Shown piece by piece: positions 36,066 through 48,299 of a DNA stretch of 64,000 nt. Source of the stretch: Austropuccinia psidii (taxonomy: Eukaryota; Basidiomycota; Pucciniomycetes; Pucciniales; Sphaerophragmiaceae); contig JALGQZ010000004.1 of the NCBI GenBank assembly GCA_023105745.1, forward strand, positions 37,152,437-37,216,436. The letters are read 5' to 3'. Within the stretch, counting starts at the first letter, position 1. The number at the start of each line of letters is the position of its first letter. Both the position numbers and the translations under genes were made by a program. The notes beneath the pieces were generated by a model. That model saw only the letters and a list, made by a program, of their open reading frames with translations, made no database searches and had not been told where the DNA came from.

Positions 36066-39000
36066 TCCCTAAAGGTCTTCTAGCTCATACAGGATTATTC
36101 AGATCACCCACAGTATTGAGTCCTCAGATTTTTACATATACTGGCACCTCTTTGGCGAAGACTATATTATTCCCCAGAATTCTAATGGTCATTCTTATTC
36201 ATAAAGAATCAGGGAAATAGTAGCTATAGTTAGTCATTATAGCATTCTATCCCTTTCATAAATTGTCCTAGTAGTCATATAATTTTTTAATTTCTCTTCC
36301 CCTCTTCCAGATAGAGGTTTTTAATTCTCAATTGTTGTTGGCTCTTCTCAATTTTTCCCCCTTTTCCTCCTTTCTGGTACCTATTACCTTTTTCTTGGTT
36401 TTTCTTTATTTATGATATTTTAAATTTCTTTCCCAAATTTAGCTTACTCTTGTGAAGCTTTACCATTTTCAGTGGATTTACTGTTTTCCAAATTTTCTTC
36501 TACTTTAATAAAGACCCTTTTTATAGATTAAAAAAACCCATTGTTTTATTCTTTACCACATTCTTATAAATAAAATTTCTTTTCTAATCCAAAATATAAA
36601 TTCTTTAAAAAAAGAATATGTTCTTTAAAAATAATTCCTTTCATTTAGATTATTCAAGTTTAGCATCTATAATTTCTATTAATGATTTTATGAAATATCT
36701 CAATGTATTAAATGATCAAATCTCATGAACAATCAAGAGTGTTTAATTGTAACTTAAATAAACAACATGATAGAATAATTAATTAAAATAATTACAAAAG
36801 ATTTATTCAGGTGACAATTTTTCTTAAAAAAAAAATTTTTATGATGAATTTTTTTAATCAAGGTAATATTCTTGGTATATATATAAAGAAAAAAAAAATA
36901 AAAAAATCAATTAGAAAAAAAAAACACTTAAGAATTAAAATTAAATATCATTTAAAAGATAAAATACAATCAATTAGTAAAAAAAAAAAAAGAGAGGAAA
37001 ATTGTTATATATAATCTAAATTCTTAAAAGGAAATTATAGAATTTTTTTTAATTTTTTTTTTTTTAAAGATTTAATATATTATATTTTAGTATAAGAATT
37101 TAAAAAATGAAATTAAAACTTTTTTTTTTAAATTTATCCCTTTCTTTTCTAAACAAAACAAAAAAAAAATATTAAATATATTTTTAAAGATTTTAAATAT
37201 ATTTAAATAAAATCTCAAGAAAAAAAAAATATTCCAAATTTTAATTCATTGAATACTTTTAATAAATTTAAAATTATAAGAAAATATTTTTAACTTTAAT
37301 ATGAAATCTAATTTAATTTAAGAGAAAAAAAAAACAAAATTATTTTAATTAAACAATTAAATCCTTGAAATTTTTTGATTAAAAATTTTTAATGTGTAGC
37401 TTTAGAAATACAAAATACCAAAAAAAAAAAAAAAAAACTGGAGAAAAATGGCTTCCAAAAGAAAGAATTTTAAGCCAAACTTAATTCTATCTATAATATT
37501 ATTAATTTTTTCAATATTTTTTATTAATAATTAAATGTCAAATATATTTTTTTTAATATAAAAAAAACTTCCCTGTTCTTTTTATAATCTTTTTTAATAC
37601 TTTTGAAAACATTGTGTTACTAATTTACTATATAAAAACTATTATATATATATATAGTTATTTTTAGTAAGGTGATTTTAGTTTTTCTAACATCAGAATA
37701 TGATAAAAAAAAAACATTTTTTTAAAAAAAATCCCCTTGAATTTCAATAAAACTTTATATAATTTTTTTTTTACACTTTTCCTTGGTAAATAAAAGCTTT
37801 TAAGTTTGTTTAACAATATATATATATATATTTTTAAATTGGGTAAAACTTTATTATAAAGTCTTTGATTACCTTTAATATTTTTCAAATTTATTGACAA
37901 GAAGCTTAAATTTTAAAATTAATCAATATTTTAATTAGTGAATATTTTTTATTAGAACCTCTCACTAAAAAAAAAATTTGATTTTTAAAGCTAAATTTAA
38001 TTAAAAATTTTAAACCTTTGAATTAAGAAATTATTTAAATCCTAAAATATTAATACTGTTAAGTTTTTTTTTATAACAAATTAATTAAATAAATTTAATT
38101 ATTAAACACAAGTTTTGTAAAATTAATAAGATTAATTTTGATTTATTAATGTGAATTTCAAGTTTTTTCTGAGTTTCAATTTCTTAATAAACCATTATTA
38201 ATTTATGAAATCACATAAAAGATACTTCCAGGAATTTAAAATTTAAAAAATGCATTTATCTCAAGTAGAAAATTGAATTTCATGTTAATTAAATTGATTA
38301 GTACAGTAATTCTAGGAATTACAAATTTTAAGAAGGTCAAATTTTAATAATTTCATTTGAATCACTAAATTTCTCAATTCAAAGTTTTAAGAAGATATTG
38401 AGAAGTAGATTTCTGAAGATATCTTCCAATAAAGGTTAAAAATTATATAATTTAAATAGATTATGCACTATTCAGGAATAAGACAATGATAAAATTGAAG
38501 GAAACAACAAATTCATACCTTTTAAACAAGGTGTAAAAGAAGAAAAGAAAGCTATTTCAACACGTATGATATATCTTTATTATGAAATATCAATTAAAAA
38601 CTGATCAGCTCCATAACAACTTGATTTGATCTTATGCACATAAATAAGCTTTACTATAATCAAGTTAAGAACTTTAATAACATCTTCATTCATTATTATT
38701 TTTGATCCTCCCCTTCTATAGAGGTTTTAACAGTTTGTCTGTTTTTTCAATTTTTCTGTATTTTTTCATAATTAAAATTTAATCAATACAAGTATTGCCT
38801 TTATGAATTGATATTGATTTGAATATCATCCTTGTGGATTGATGTCAATTTGAATGATTTTTTGGCATCAGATTTTCAGAAGGAGCTTAACCCCTATATG
38901 ATACGGGGAAAACATTGTAACTTATAAGGTGTGGTAACCCATAGAGTTTTGTCCACCACAGTAATTTCAGCCTCAAATTACCTGACAGTTTGTGAGGGAT

Positions 39001-39720
39001 AAGGTGGAGAATGTTACACTATTGAAGAAAATTCAATAAAGTAGCTTTCTGAAAATAATTACACATGCTCATATTGACGACAAGTTAAAATAAATCGCCC
39101 ATATATAGATTTTTTATCTTCATAGTTGCTGGAATATTTATCAAAATTTCCTTCTTACCCTTATCAATGCTGCTGGACGTGATCATCCTCATTAGCGCAA
39201 AGACAGTTGATAGATAAATATAAACTAGGTCGATCTTGTGAAATGAAAATCATGCCTTCATTGCCTCCCTCAAGATGTCAGTCCTTGGAGTGCGGGGTTT
39301 TGCCTTAGTTTTGTCCACTAGGACATATCCAAAAGCATGAGACTATGGATAGCCCTGGTTGATGATCGAATTTCGTAGACTTTTGACGGAAATAATAAAA
39401 AATGTTTGTTTTGTTTTGTTTTGTTTTTGTTTTGTTTTGTTCTGTAACTGTACTCCCACTGCTGAGTCGAGTACCGCAGTGGTATTGTACTGTACTGGGA
39501 CAGGCTAAGTATTACATAAACCCATGGCAACTTGAGGATCAATTAGCTTGACTCGACCTTGCTGCTGCCAGCTGCCCTTCTCAGTCTCACAATAGTTTTT
39601 GGCGTCAAACTTGAAATTAAATTCAAAACAAGACTGTCTATCACCAAAGGTCTTATCTTAGACTACAGTACAGACTCAGACAGTAATTGGATCTTATAGA
39701 TTTCTTCACTTATACCATCA
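36066..39720. other. Very AT-rich gene-free stretch upstream of the host gene
   Basis: From 36800 to 38500 the sequence is mostly runs of A and T, with (TA)n at ~37645 and ~37815. The short ORFs are lysine, isoleucine and phenylalanine runs. Base composition becomes balanced only from about 39100. A (TTTTG)n run lies at 39403-39442, some 315 bp before the host gene start. No gene, LTR border or RNA gene was recognised. Confidence 0.6.
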
Positions 39721-39756
39721 AACTCGCCAATTCACTCTATCCAGCCATTCATCATC

Positions 39757-41754
39757 ATGTCATCCAACGCAAATCACCCAAATGGCTGCCATACCAATGG
39801 TCATCACTCTAATCACTCTCCTCAATTCAGCAATGCCTGCGCCCTTAATGAGTTCGTTACCACTCCAACTTCACCCCTCTTCTCTCAGCCCTTTGATGGT
39901 CCTTGGTCCTTCCATCAACCTACTAATGACAACACTCGTCCTGAGAACGTTGGAATTCGTAAGAAGATTTTTTACTTTTCTCTTCATTACATTGATCTTT
40001 CTCTTAATTCGCTTGGTCAAAATTGAAACTGCTTAAATTCATCATGATCGACGCTTGACCGTTAAATCGATTGGTTTTTGTTTGGGTCGGATTTAGTTGC
40101 CATGGAGGTCTACTTCCCTCGCAGATGCGTCTCACAAGTAGATCTTGAAAAATTTGATGGTGTCGGATCCGGTAAATATACCATAGGGCTTGGTCAGGAG
40201 CACATGGCCTATTGTGATGACCGAGAAGACATCAATAGCTTCCTTTTGACCGGTCAGTCAGTTGATTACCCTCAATTTGGCTAATCACCGGCTGAGCTCT
40301 TCATGGCCATCGGATCTGATCAGTCACGAGATCCTTGATGGAAAAGTATAACATTGATCCTCGTCTCATCGGCCGGATCGATGTCGGCACTGAATCAATC
40401 ATTGACAAGTCCAAGTCGGTCAAGACTATTCTCATGGATCTCTTTGCCGGCTCAGGCAACACCGATATTGAAGGCATCGACTCCAAGAACGCTTGCTATG
40501 GAGGTACTGCCGCCCTTTTTAACGTTGTCAATTGGGTCGAAAGTAAGAGCTGGGATGGTCGCTATGGTCTCGTCGTCGCCGGTGATATTGCTATTTACGC
40601 CGATGGTCCCGCCAGGCCTGTCGGTGGAGCTGGTGCTGTCGCTATGCTGATCGGCCCCAACGCACCACTCGTTCTCCAACGTATGTGGTTTGAGTCTATC
40701 CCCAAATGATTCTAAGCTTTTGCTTAAATCACTATCCATCTTTTTTTTTTTTTTTTGTGGGGGGGGGGGGGATAACTAGCCATTCATGGTACTCACATGA
40801 CCAATTGTTGGGATTTTTACAAGCCCGCTTTGGCCTCTGAATTCCCTGAAGTTGATGGACCCCTTACCCTCATAGCTTACCTCTCCGCTCTTGACAATGT
40901 CTATGATAGATTCAGAGAAAAAAAAAGCTTGAGGCTAGGCTTGCAAGCTAATGGTTCCCATGATGTCAAAGCTAATATTGGCATTAACAACTTTGACTAT
41001 GTCGTCTTCCATGGTCCCTATGGAAAACTTGTTCAGAAAGCTACTGCTCGTTTGGTATGTCAATTAATCATTTGTCTTCGTCTCACTAAAAACGTTTAAT
41101 GTTAAGCCTGTTCATTTTTCGCCATTTAATAGCTTTACTTGGACTTTTTGAGCAACCCTGACAAGCCCGAGTTTGCTTCAGTTGACAAAGCATACTTATC
41201 TATACCCAAACCCAAGAGTTACAGTCACAAAGAAATGGAAAAAACTTTCATGAAGCTAGCCGACTCAATTTATTCTGCCAAAGTCCTTCCAACAACTCAG
41301 TGCATGAAGAGACTTGGTAACATGTATACTGCTTCACTTTACGGTGGACTAGCTTCGTTGATCGACTCAGTTGGTGATTCGAATGATCTTATTGGAAAGA
41401 GCATTGGGATGTATAGCTATGGTAGCGGTCTGGCCTCCAGTTTTTTTGAGATTTCAGTTAAAGGTGACGTGAAAGCGATGAAAGAGAAAATGAATTTGAA
41501 AGCTCGATTAGCCTCAATGACAGTCAGCTCATGCGAGGAATGGATTGAAGCATTGAAGGTAATTGATTACCTGGAACATTCTTTGAAATCGTTAACCAAG
41601 CCTAACAATGTATTTTTCATCATTGCAGGGCAGAGAAGAAAAACATAATGTAAATGATTACACTCCTCAAGGTGACATTAAAAAACTCTGGCCAGGCCAA
41701 ACATATTTAGAAAAAGTTGACAAAACTTGGAGGAGAGCGTACCAGGTTGCCTGA
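39757..41754 (+). CDS. ERG13: Hydroxymethylglutaryl-CoA synthase (HMG-CoA synthase)
   Basis: The enzyme condenses acetyl-CoA with acetoacetyl-CoA to HMG-CoA in the mevalonate pathway leading to ergosterol; it is expected in the cytosol. Six exons are visible: 39757-39958, 40097-40252, 40324-40680, 40780-41054, 41133-41558, 41629-41754, with GT-AG introns of 138, 71, 99, 78 and 70 nt. They join in frame to ~513 residues. Catalytic Glu ~143 (RIDVGTES), Cys ~177 ([12 protein letters not shown]) and His ~316 ([14 protein letters not shown]) are present, as are [34 protein letters not shown] and [14 protein letters not shown]. It ends [11 protein letters not shown]. The first ~65 residues (rich in N, H, S) are an extension before the conserved RPENVGILAMEVYFP. 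No stop or frameshift was seen. This is the only clear housekeeping gene in the window, and its codons are less AT-rich than the surroundings. Exon borders were inferred by eye. Confidence 0.93.
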
Positions 41755-43006
41755 ACAAAGCTTTATCTGCATTCAAGACTCTTTCATTTTTCTCGTGAAT
41801 GTCACCCAAAATCGTGTAAGGTGCTTTAATTTGATTGGTGTTACCTCGCCTCCACCTTCATGCTCCCAAGTACAAAAAGCAACAAAATTTCCTATTACGC
41901 CATAGAGCCCCCATCATAACGCTGATCCACCCCCACCCCTCTCCCCCCCCCCCCCAAAAAAAAAAAAAAACCTTGTTGATTTTGCTATGATAGATTTGCA
42001 TATCAGCCATACACTGACTAGCTACATTCTTGATTTAAACCAAACTCTTATATACAAATTCATAAGATTATGTAGTTTTTTGTCTGAAATCAGATTATTA
42101 ACATAAAGCGTAATAATTTTTATAACTAATTTTTCATTTTGTCGTGCGTGATTTGATGCCTGAACATTTATTAGCAGCGTTAGATGGTTTTAATATGAAA
42201 AAGTCTTTTTTTTGATTTCGTGCATATAAATAAAACTCAATGCACCTACAAAAAGTGGGCTAACAAGCTTGAGTCAAGGATGACGCACGCTATCTATACT
42301 AGAGGATGTTTTAATCGAACCTGTTGATGTCTCATTTACCAAGGATTTTGGTTTAGGACAATGGCCACCTACACCCATAAGTTCCACATGACAAGACCTG
42401 TGTTGGACATAATATTTTGTTCCTTGTTTTAATATTTCCATATTTTTTTCATTTTCTAATGAAAAAAAATTACAAAATGAAACTAGAGGTTATATCACTG
42501 GTCAAATAATAAACCATTATCAAACAATGAGTTTATTAATTAACACTCAAACTTAATAAACATTAAACTTCAAAGTAAAAAAAATAACAGAAAGTTAAAT
42601 TTATGATTGAAACTTTATTTTTTTTCATTAATCAAACAATCAAGAAAAAAAAATTAAAGAAAAAATTATATAGGATATTATAAAATAGATAATTGTCATT
42701 TACAAAAAATAATAATAATAATAAGAAACGAAAAAATATATTCTATATTAACAATCTGTTTTTTTTTACATGAACTAATTTAAAGCAAAAACAAAACTTA
42801 TAAAAAGAAAAAACCAAACTTATTGATTATAATTTTATATAAAACTTTTTTTTTATTATTATTATTATTAAAATCACTCTAAAAAAGGAAGGGGTTTTTT
42901 GGATATTTTTTTTTTTTGTTAATACAAAATTTAAGGATTTGAATTTCATGATGGTATCATTTTTTTTGTCATTTTACTATACTATTATATTAATTTCTAC
43001 TCTAGG
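41755..43006. other. 3' flank of HMG-CoA synthase; no further gene seen
   Basis: A C-run followed by an A-run lies at ~41944-41970. The sequence becomes AT-rich again after 42400. No ORF with recognisable content was found; the 62-codon ORF at 41717 is mostly 3' untranslated sequence. Confidence 0.55.
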
Positions 43007-43218
43007 TGTGAGCCTTAAAGGTATTTTTATATACCTAAAAGATTACTAATAAAAAATTATGTTATAATTATAAAAATAAATAAATTTATTTATATTTTAC
43101 AAAAAAAAAAAAAATTAAAATATAAATATAAAATTTATATACCAAAATTTTTTTTTTTTATAATATAAATTAAAAAAAATTAAAATTAAAGTTAAAATTT
43201 ATTAAAAATATAATTTTA

Positions 43219-43257
<39 letters not shown>

Positions 43258-44895
43258 TTTTTTTTAAAAGTAAAAATAAATTTTTAAATAAAAATATTTT
43301 TTTAAAAAAAAAAAAAATTGAATAAAATTTATTATAATTTTTTTTTTCCTAATAAATAATAAGCTTATAAAAATTATTTTACCATTGAATTCTCCTCATA
43401 AAAAATTAGGTTAGGTCAACTCTGAGTGAAAATTCTGTAACTCAAATCTAAATAAGTTTAAATTAAGTTTTTTTTTTTTAGTATTTTCTTTATAAAAATC
43501 TGAAAATACTCAAAAACTTAATTTAAATAAAACAACGTATGATGTTAAAGATCAATTTTTTGTATTAAAATTGAGGGTTTGGTGTATAATTTAGAACTTA
43601 TGAGAAATTGAAGTATTTTCAATTGAAATGTCAAAATGTGCACATGTATTACATAAATGAACTTTGATTTAAATATTAGTTTTCAATTATTACAGTTATG
43701 TAATGTAAAAAATAAATAAATTGATTTACATATATGAAATAAAAGTATAATACATGATGAAGAATTAATGAAAAAATAAATTGGAAAGATTAATTCTAGG
43801 GGGGGGGGGGGAAAGAAATCTTGGCTCCAAGGGGCCCCCAAGGGTGCCAGACTTGCCCAAATTTCTTTCTGACAGGCATGAGATGTCAAAATTCACACAA
43901 AATTTCATCACTTTTGGCCTGAAATTGAATCACAGGGTCTGTGACTCAATTGATGATGAGGTTTGGATACCAACCAGGGCAATTTTAACTGTTTCCAAGA
44001 GGGTAAAACTACCCTTAAGTTAAAAGAAACTTAGTAAGAGAAGTTTTAACTGTATTTAGGGTCTCTTACAAACATTCCTATTTGTTTTAAAGGCTTCAAA
44101 CAAGGTATTACTATAGAAATGGATGATTTAAGGTTCTAAGATGGCTCAAAACAACCCTTTTTTTGGTCTAAACCAGGGTTCAATGATGCCATAATTGAAT
44201 TTTTTGTTGTAATAGTATTTTTCATGAATGATAAGAGTAAATTTTACTTTTTGAAGTAAGAAAATTGATGGTTATAAAAGAATTTTTTCTTTTCCCCAAT
44301 TTTCTCTTCATGTTAGAATTTTTTTCTTTTATAATTAGTTTAAAAACTGTTAAAAAAATAAATAAAAGATTTCAACCACCCTTTTTAAATCATTTCAAAC
44401 CTTTTTAACCACTTGAAAAAATCATTATAATTATTTTTTACCCTTGAGCCACCCCATAAGTAAATTAAAGTCTCTTTAATCACTGTTAACTTTGTCACTT
44501 TGTTTCCGAATTCACTCTGGTCACTTTTGGGCATGTTTTCATTTTTATAATCTTTTCAAAGAATTTGTTCTTATATTAATTTACTGAAGTTCTTTTATCA
44601 ATTAATTCCAATTGAAATTTCTCTTTAAGAAATTTATTTTGTAGCCTTAAATATCTATTGTAAAATATTTTTGTATAAACTTTTATTGTTGATAAAATAA
44701 TAAATCTTTATAATATTTTTTTTTTTTTTTTTTTTTTTATACTAAAAAAAGTTAAAAAAAATAAAATAAAATTGATTTATTTTCTTTTAAAAATTTTAAA
44801 AATTTATTATTTTAAATCAAATTTTAAATAAATAAAATCTTAAGGAAAAGAAAATTATTTAAGTTTTAATTAAAGTTTTATATTAAAATCTTACA
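43007..44895 (+). repeat. Solo LTR of the element 2 family, diverged
   Basis: It runs from TGTGAGCCTTAAAGG to CTTACA over 1889 bp and follows the 26241-28045 LTR throughout. Shared blocks include the phrase around ATGATGAGGTTTGGATACCAA at ~43950. Long A and T runs have expanded inside it. The flanking 5-mers (CTAGG and AAGTG) do not match, so no target duplication remains. No internal element sequence is attached on either side. Confidence 0.85.
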
Positions 44896-45503
44896 AAGTG
44901 ATATAAAGAAAAACTAATTTTTTTTTTGAAAATTAATCTTAATCTTAAATATTAATTGATTATATATAACCTTAAAATGAAATTATTTGAATTTAAAAAT
45001 AAAAATAAAAATAAATTAATAATACAAATATAAAATTTCTTTATTAAATTTAATATATTAATTTTTTTTTAAAAAACAAAACAAAAAAGAAATTTTTTTT
45101 TAATTAAACTTTTTAAATTTGATTTAACTCAAAATTTTATTTATAATAAATTCAAAAAAGAAAAAAAAAGGATTAAATATTCAACTTTTAAAGAGATTTA
45201 TATTTGAATATTTAAATTTGATTAGGTTTATTAAGCTTATTAAATTTAAAATTTAATCAATAAATTATTTTATTTATTATATATTTATAAAACAAAAAAA
45301 AAAATAAAAATAAAACTTTAAATTTTTTTAATATTTTTGAATGATTTGTTTAATACTTGAAAAAAAAAAATTAAATATTTGAATAATTTTTTTTTTTAAA
45401 AAAACTAAAATTAATTTAAAATAATTCTTTATTAAATAAAACTATAATCTAAAGATTGATTAAAATTTTTTAATAAATTATTTTGATATCATTTTTTTTT
45501 CTT

Positions 45504-45536
<33 letters not shown>

Positions 45537-45565
45537 TTAAACAATAAAAATTCCTTTTTTTTTTT
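44896..45565. other. AT-rich spacer; no gene seen
   Basis: Mostly A and T runs, ending in an 11-base T run against which the TIR element is inserted. Confidence 0.6.
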
Positions 45566-45705
45566 AGGGGAGTGATATTTCCACGCCTTAACCTAAAACT
45601 TACGCCTACGCCTACGCATAAAATTGTGGATTCAGATACGCCTTCACGCCTTTCATGGATGTAGTTTGCTAAATGCACGCATCCAAGTGATTACTAAATC
45701 CACGC
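45566..45705 (+). repeat. Left terminal inverted repeat
   Basis: It begins AGGGGAGTGATATTTCC and contains repeated ACGCC motifs (ACGCCTACGCCTACGC, ATACGCCTTCACGCC). Over ~138 positions I see only about three mismatches with the right end: A/G at position ~6, G/C in AAATGCACGC, C/T near the inner end. The GC content is well above the surroundings. Confidence 0.93.
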
Positions 45706-45749
45706 CCCCATTTTCTTCAATCCAAAAGAACTATAATTTCACAGTTACC

Positions 45750-46732
45750 CACTTTCAATTTTGATGTTCATATGAGTCTCTAAGAAAAGTTTTGATAGCT
45801 CAGCATATGTCAAAGTACTTGCTAAAGTTGTTCTTACATGAAAAAAATAACCACCATAAGGACAGGAAAATAAAATCCAATTAGTGATTTCAATGATTAA
45901 AAATGTACACACCTTGCCAAAGTACGCTTCCTCTGTTGTACCTGTAATTCATAAATATAAAATAAGTGGTTCTAAATTTTTCATTAAATAAAACTTCTTA
46001 TGAATTAACATACCCTTTGCATGTTTATCTCCACTGTATCAGGTGATATAAAATGGTATGCCATTACATCTTTCCTTTGTCCAATACGATGTAGACGATC
46101 AATAGCTTGATCTTCAGCAGCTGGATTCCAATGAGGCTCCTAGACATATATTAGATATATAGATTATATTAAAATATTGCCTCATGGTCATATAATCATA
46201 ATTAATACCATTATAAATACCATGTCTGCACAAGTTATATTCAGGCCAACCCCTGCAGCCCCTATTGAAGCCACAAGTACTTCTACATTGCTGTTTTCCT
46301 TGAATTTCTTGAGTTCTGCTTCCTGTGTAGCTTGGCCTATTGTTCCATCAACACGTGTAAAAATGATCTTATTGTTTTCTAAGACAATTCCAATCCTACC
46401 AGTTTATCACAAATAATTGTCAATCAAAAGCTTCATCATTATCAAAGGAGAGGTACAAAGCAGAAGCTTAATATAAAAAATAAGGGAAATAACCAAGCTT
46501 ACAAATCAAGAAATGTTGTAAACTATGAAAAAATCACTGATTTTGGGGTTGAACTTTTAATGTTTCGGTGTGATAAAAGAATTTTCAGGAGCCTCTGAAT
46601 TTTAGTGCTTTGTAGACATGTTTTGACATCAACATGTTCTTTTATGGTACTATTAAAAAAACTCCCTTCTATCTGTGTCCCATATGGCGGCTTGTGGTTT
46701 GCACTTACCATTTCTATTATAAATAGAAACAC
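45750..46732 (-). pseudogene. SNF2-family helicase, C-terminal lobe fragment
   Basis: On the minus strand the exons read KEHVDVKTCLQSTKIQRLLK, STPKSVIFS, then [66 protein letters not shown] with Q following, and [18 protein letters not shown]. This is the helicase C-terminal lobe with motifs V and VI of the Rad5/Rad16 (HLTF-like) group, which remodel chromatin or act in DNA damage tolerance. GT-AG introns separate the pieces. A TAG at 46523-46525 replaces the expected CAG (VIFSQF). The ATPase N-terminal lobe (GKT, DEGH) is absent; instead an oxygenase fragment lies within ~200 bp upstream. The last exons end near the left TIR (VQQRKRTLAK, then LSKLFLETHM). Confidence 0.85.
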
Positions 46733-46891
46733 ATGAGGCTCAATAAAATATTGTTTGAAAAAAAACAGCTCAATTTAAAGAGGCAAGGAAATTTATTCTT
46801 GGATATGTCAATATAATTGTATCAAGCTCTGCATGAGAAGAATCTTTCTATTCGAAGTCGTGACTTCGAACAGAATAAATGAAGGAAATTC

Positions 46892-48111
46892 CTAAGGATA
46901 CTTAAGGACATATATTTCAAGAAAGTCTCCAAAGGAAAATACACAGGAGCGGATGGGAGATGGAATTGGTTTTATGGCTGATTTGTCAAAGAATGTGAAC
47001 AAACCATAAGTCCAAGTATTCATGTCCTTTTCATCTCTATGAACACAATTATGAAAACCATTTGTTGTTATGATTACATTGGAGAAAGACCGTAAATTTT
47101 GGTGGAACATTGGATTCCATTCACCTTCATGCCATTCAGGTAGCTGGGCTTCTTGCATGATTTCATTATTCTCACGGGCAGCAGACATAGAAAGAAGCTT
47201 GATGTGGGAGGAAACAAAATTTTCAAACTGAGAAAGGGTCATCCATTCATCATTATCTGCGTCTAATACTTCTGGATTCATTGTGGTCTTCCTGGCATAA
47301 ACACCTAGTAAAAGGAGAATAAAATTAACAAAAAAACTTGAATATAATTTTTTAAATACTCACCTAAGGATTTACCACTATCACTTCCACAGCGAAATCC
47401 AACTCCTTTCATATGACCATCAATAAGATCACTATTGGATTTAATATGAGGACGATTTTGGGCTAATTTGTAAAGTGATATTATTAATTGATTTAATGAA
47501 GTACAAGTTGGAGAAGGAATATGAAATGGATGCAGGTGATAAATGAAGAGGGGCTCATGATTTTTTGAATTGAAAACAATTGAAGGATTTGGTGTTTCAT
47601 TTATGGAAGGTAATAAAAGCTTATTTTTTCTATTTGGCTTGGGCTTAACTGGAACTGTACTGAATTCGCCTCTGCTTCTTGATGCATGGTCCAAAATTTG
47701 GGTGAGTAATTTTCGTGCAATTTGAAATCTTCTATGTGAATGATTAGATTTCTTATTTAGAGATGAGTCATTTTTGGATAAGGGGGAATCATTCACAGCT
47801 GGTGAAATAGTCCTTCCCATGGAATGATCCTCAGAATGCAAAAATGACTCATCCTTTCCGTTTTCGCTGTGTAAGCTTGAGTTTTGAAGGGTTTTTGGAT
47901 GCATTGAGTCACTAATTGATGAAGAAAAATCATTTACAACTGGTGAAATAGTCCTTCCCATGAAATGTTTTTCTTCATCATTAAGTGACTCCATACATTT
48001 TGGGAGCTCAATGAGTTGGTATGGTGACTGTTGATTCATGATCGGTGAAAAAGCAAGAAGCGACAGGTGAGGCTTTCCCCTAGAATGATTTTTATTAAAA
48101 AAAAAAGTCAA
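46892..48111 (-). pseudogene. Tet/JBP-like 2OG-Fe(II) oxygenase, N-terminal fragment
   Basis: The first part (48111-47305) is a serine- and asparagine-rich region with the phrase MGRTISPVVND twice (second copy MGRTISPAVND). It ends in FRCGSDSGKSLG at a likely GT donor near 47360. The second part (47281-46892) has QLPEWHEGEWNPMFHQNL, SNVIITTNGFHNCVHRDEKD and MNTWTYGLFTFFDK, then FSFGDFLE. H-R-D is the HxD iron-binding motif. I recognise this as the Tet-like oxygenase found in many copies in rust fungi; family members oxidise 5-methylcytosine. The half carrying the distal iron-binding His and the 2-oxoglutarate Arg is missing, as the frame stops at 46892. It is therefore probably inactive unless distal exons escaped me. 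Confidence 0.7.
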
Positions 48112-48299
48112 ATAAGTAAATAAAAATCATGGTTGCTTAAATTTTATTAAAAAAAAAAGAATAAGGCTTTTTTGAAAAAATAATGGTTGTAACGAAATTG
48201 AAAAAAATTAGTAAATATAAATTTAAATTTTTTCTTTTAAAAAATTCAGAGTTGACAATTGAATTAACACAAAAACAACCAAAAAAATAAAAAACCATT

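Noticed and set aside
40078..41648. HMG-CoA synthase as a broken gene with several short ORFs
   Set aside because: All breaks coincide with GT-AG introns of 70-138 nt that restore one frame containing all catalytic residues.
46177..46416. 79-codon plus-strand ORF
   Set aside because: It is the shadow of the SNF2 exon on the other strand.
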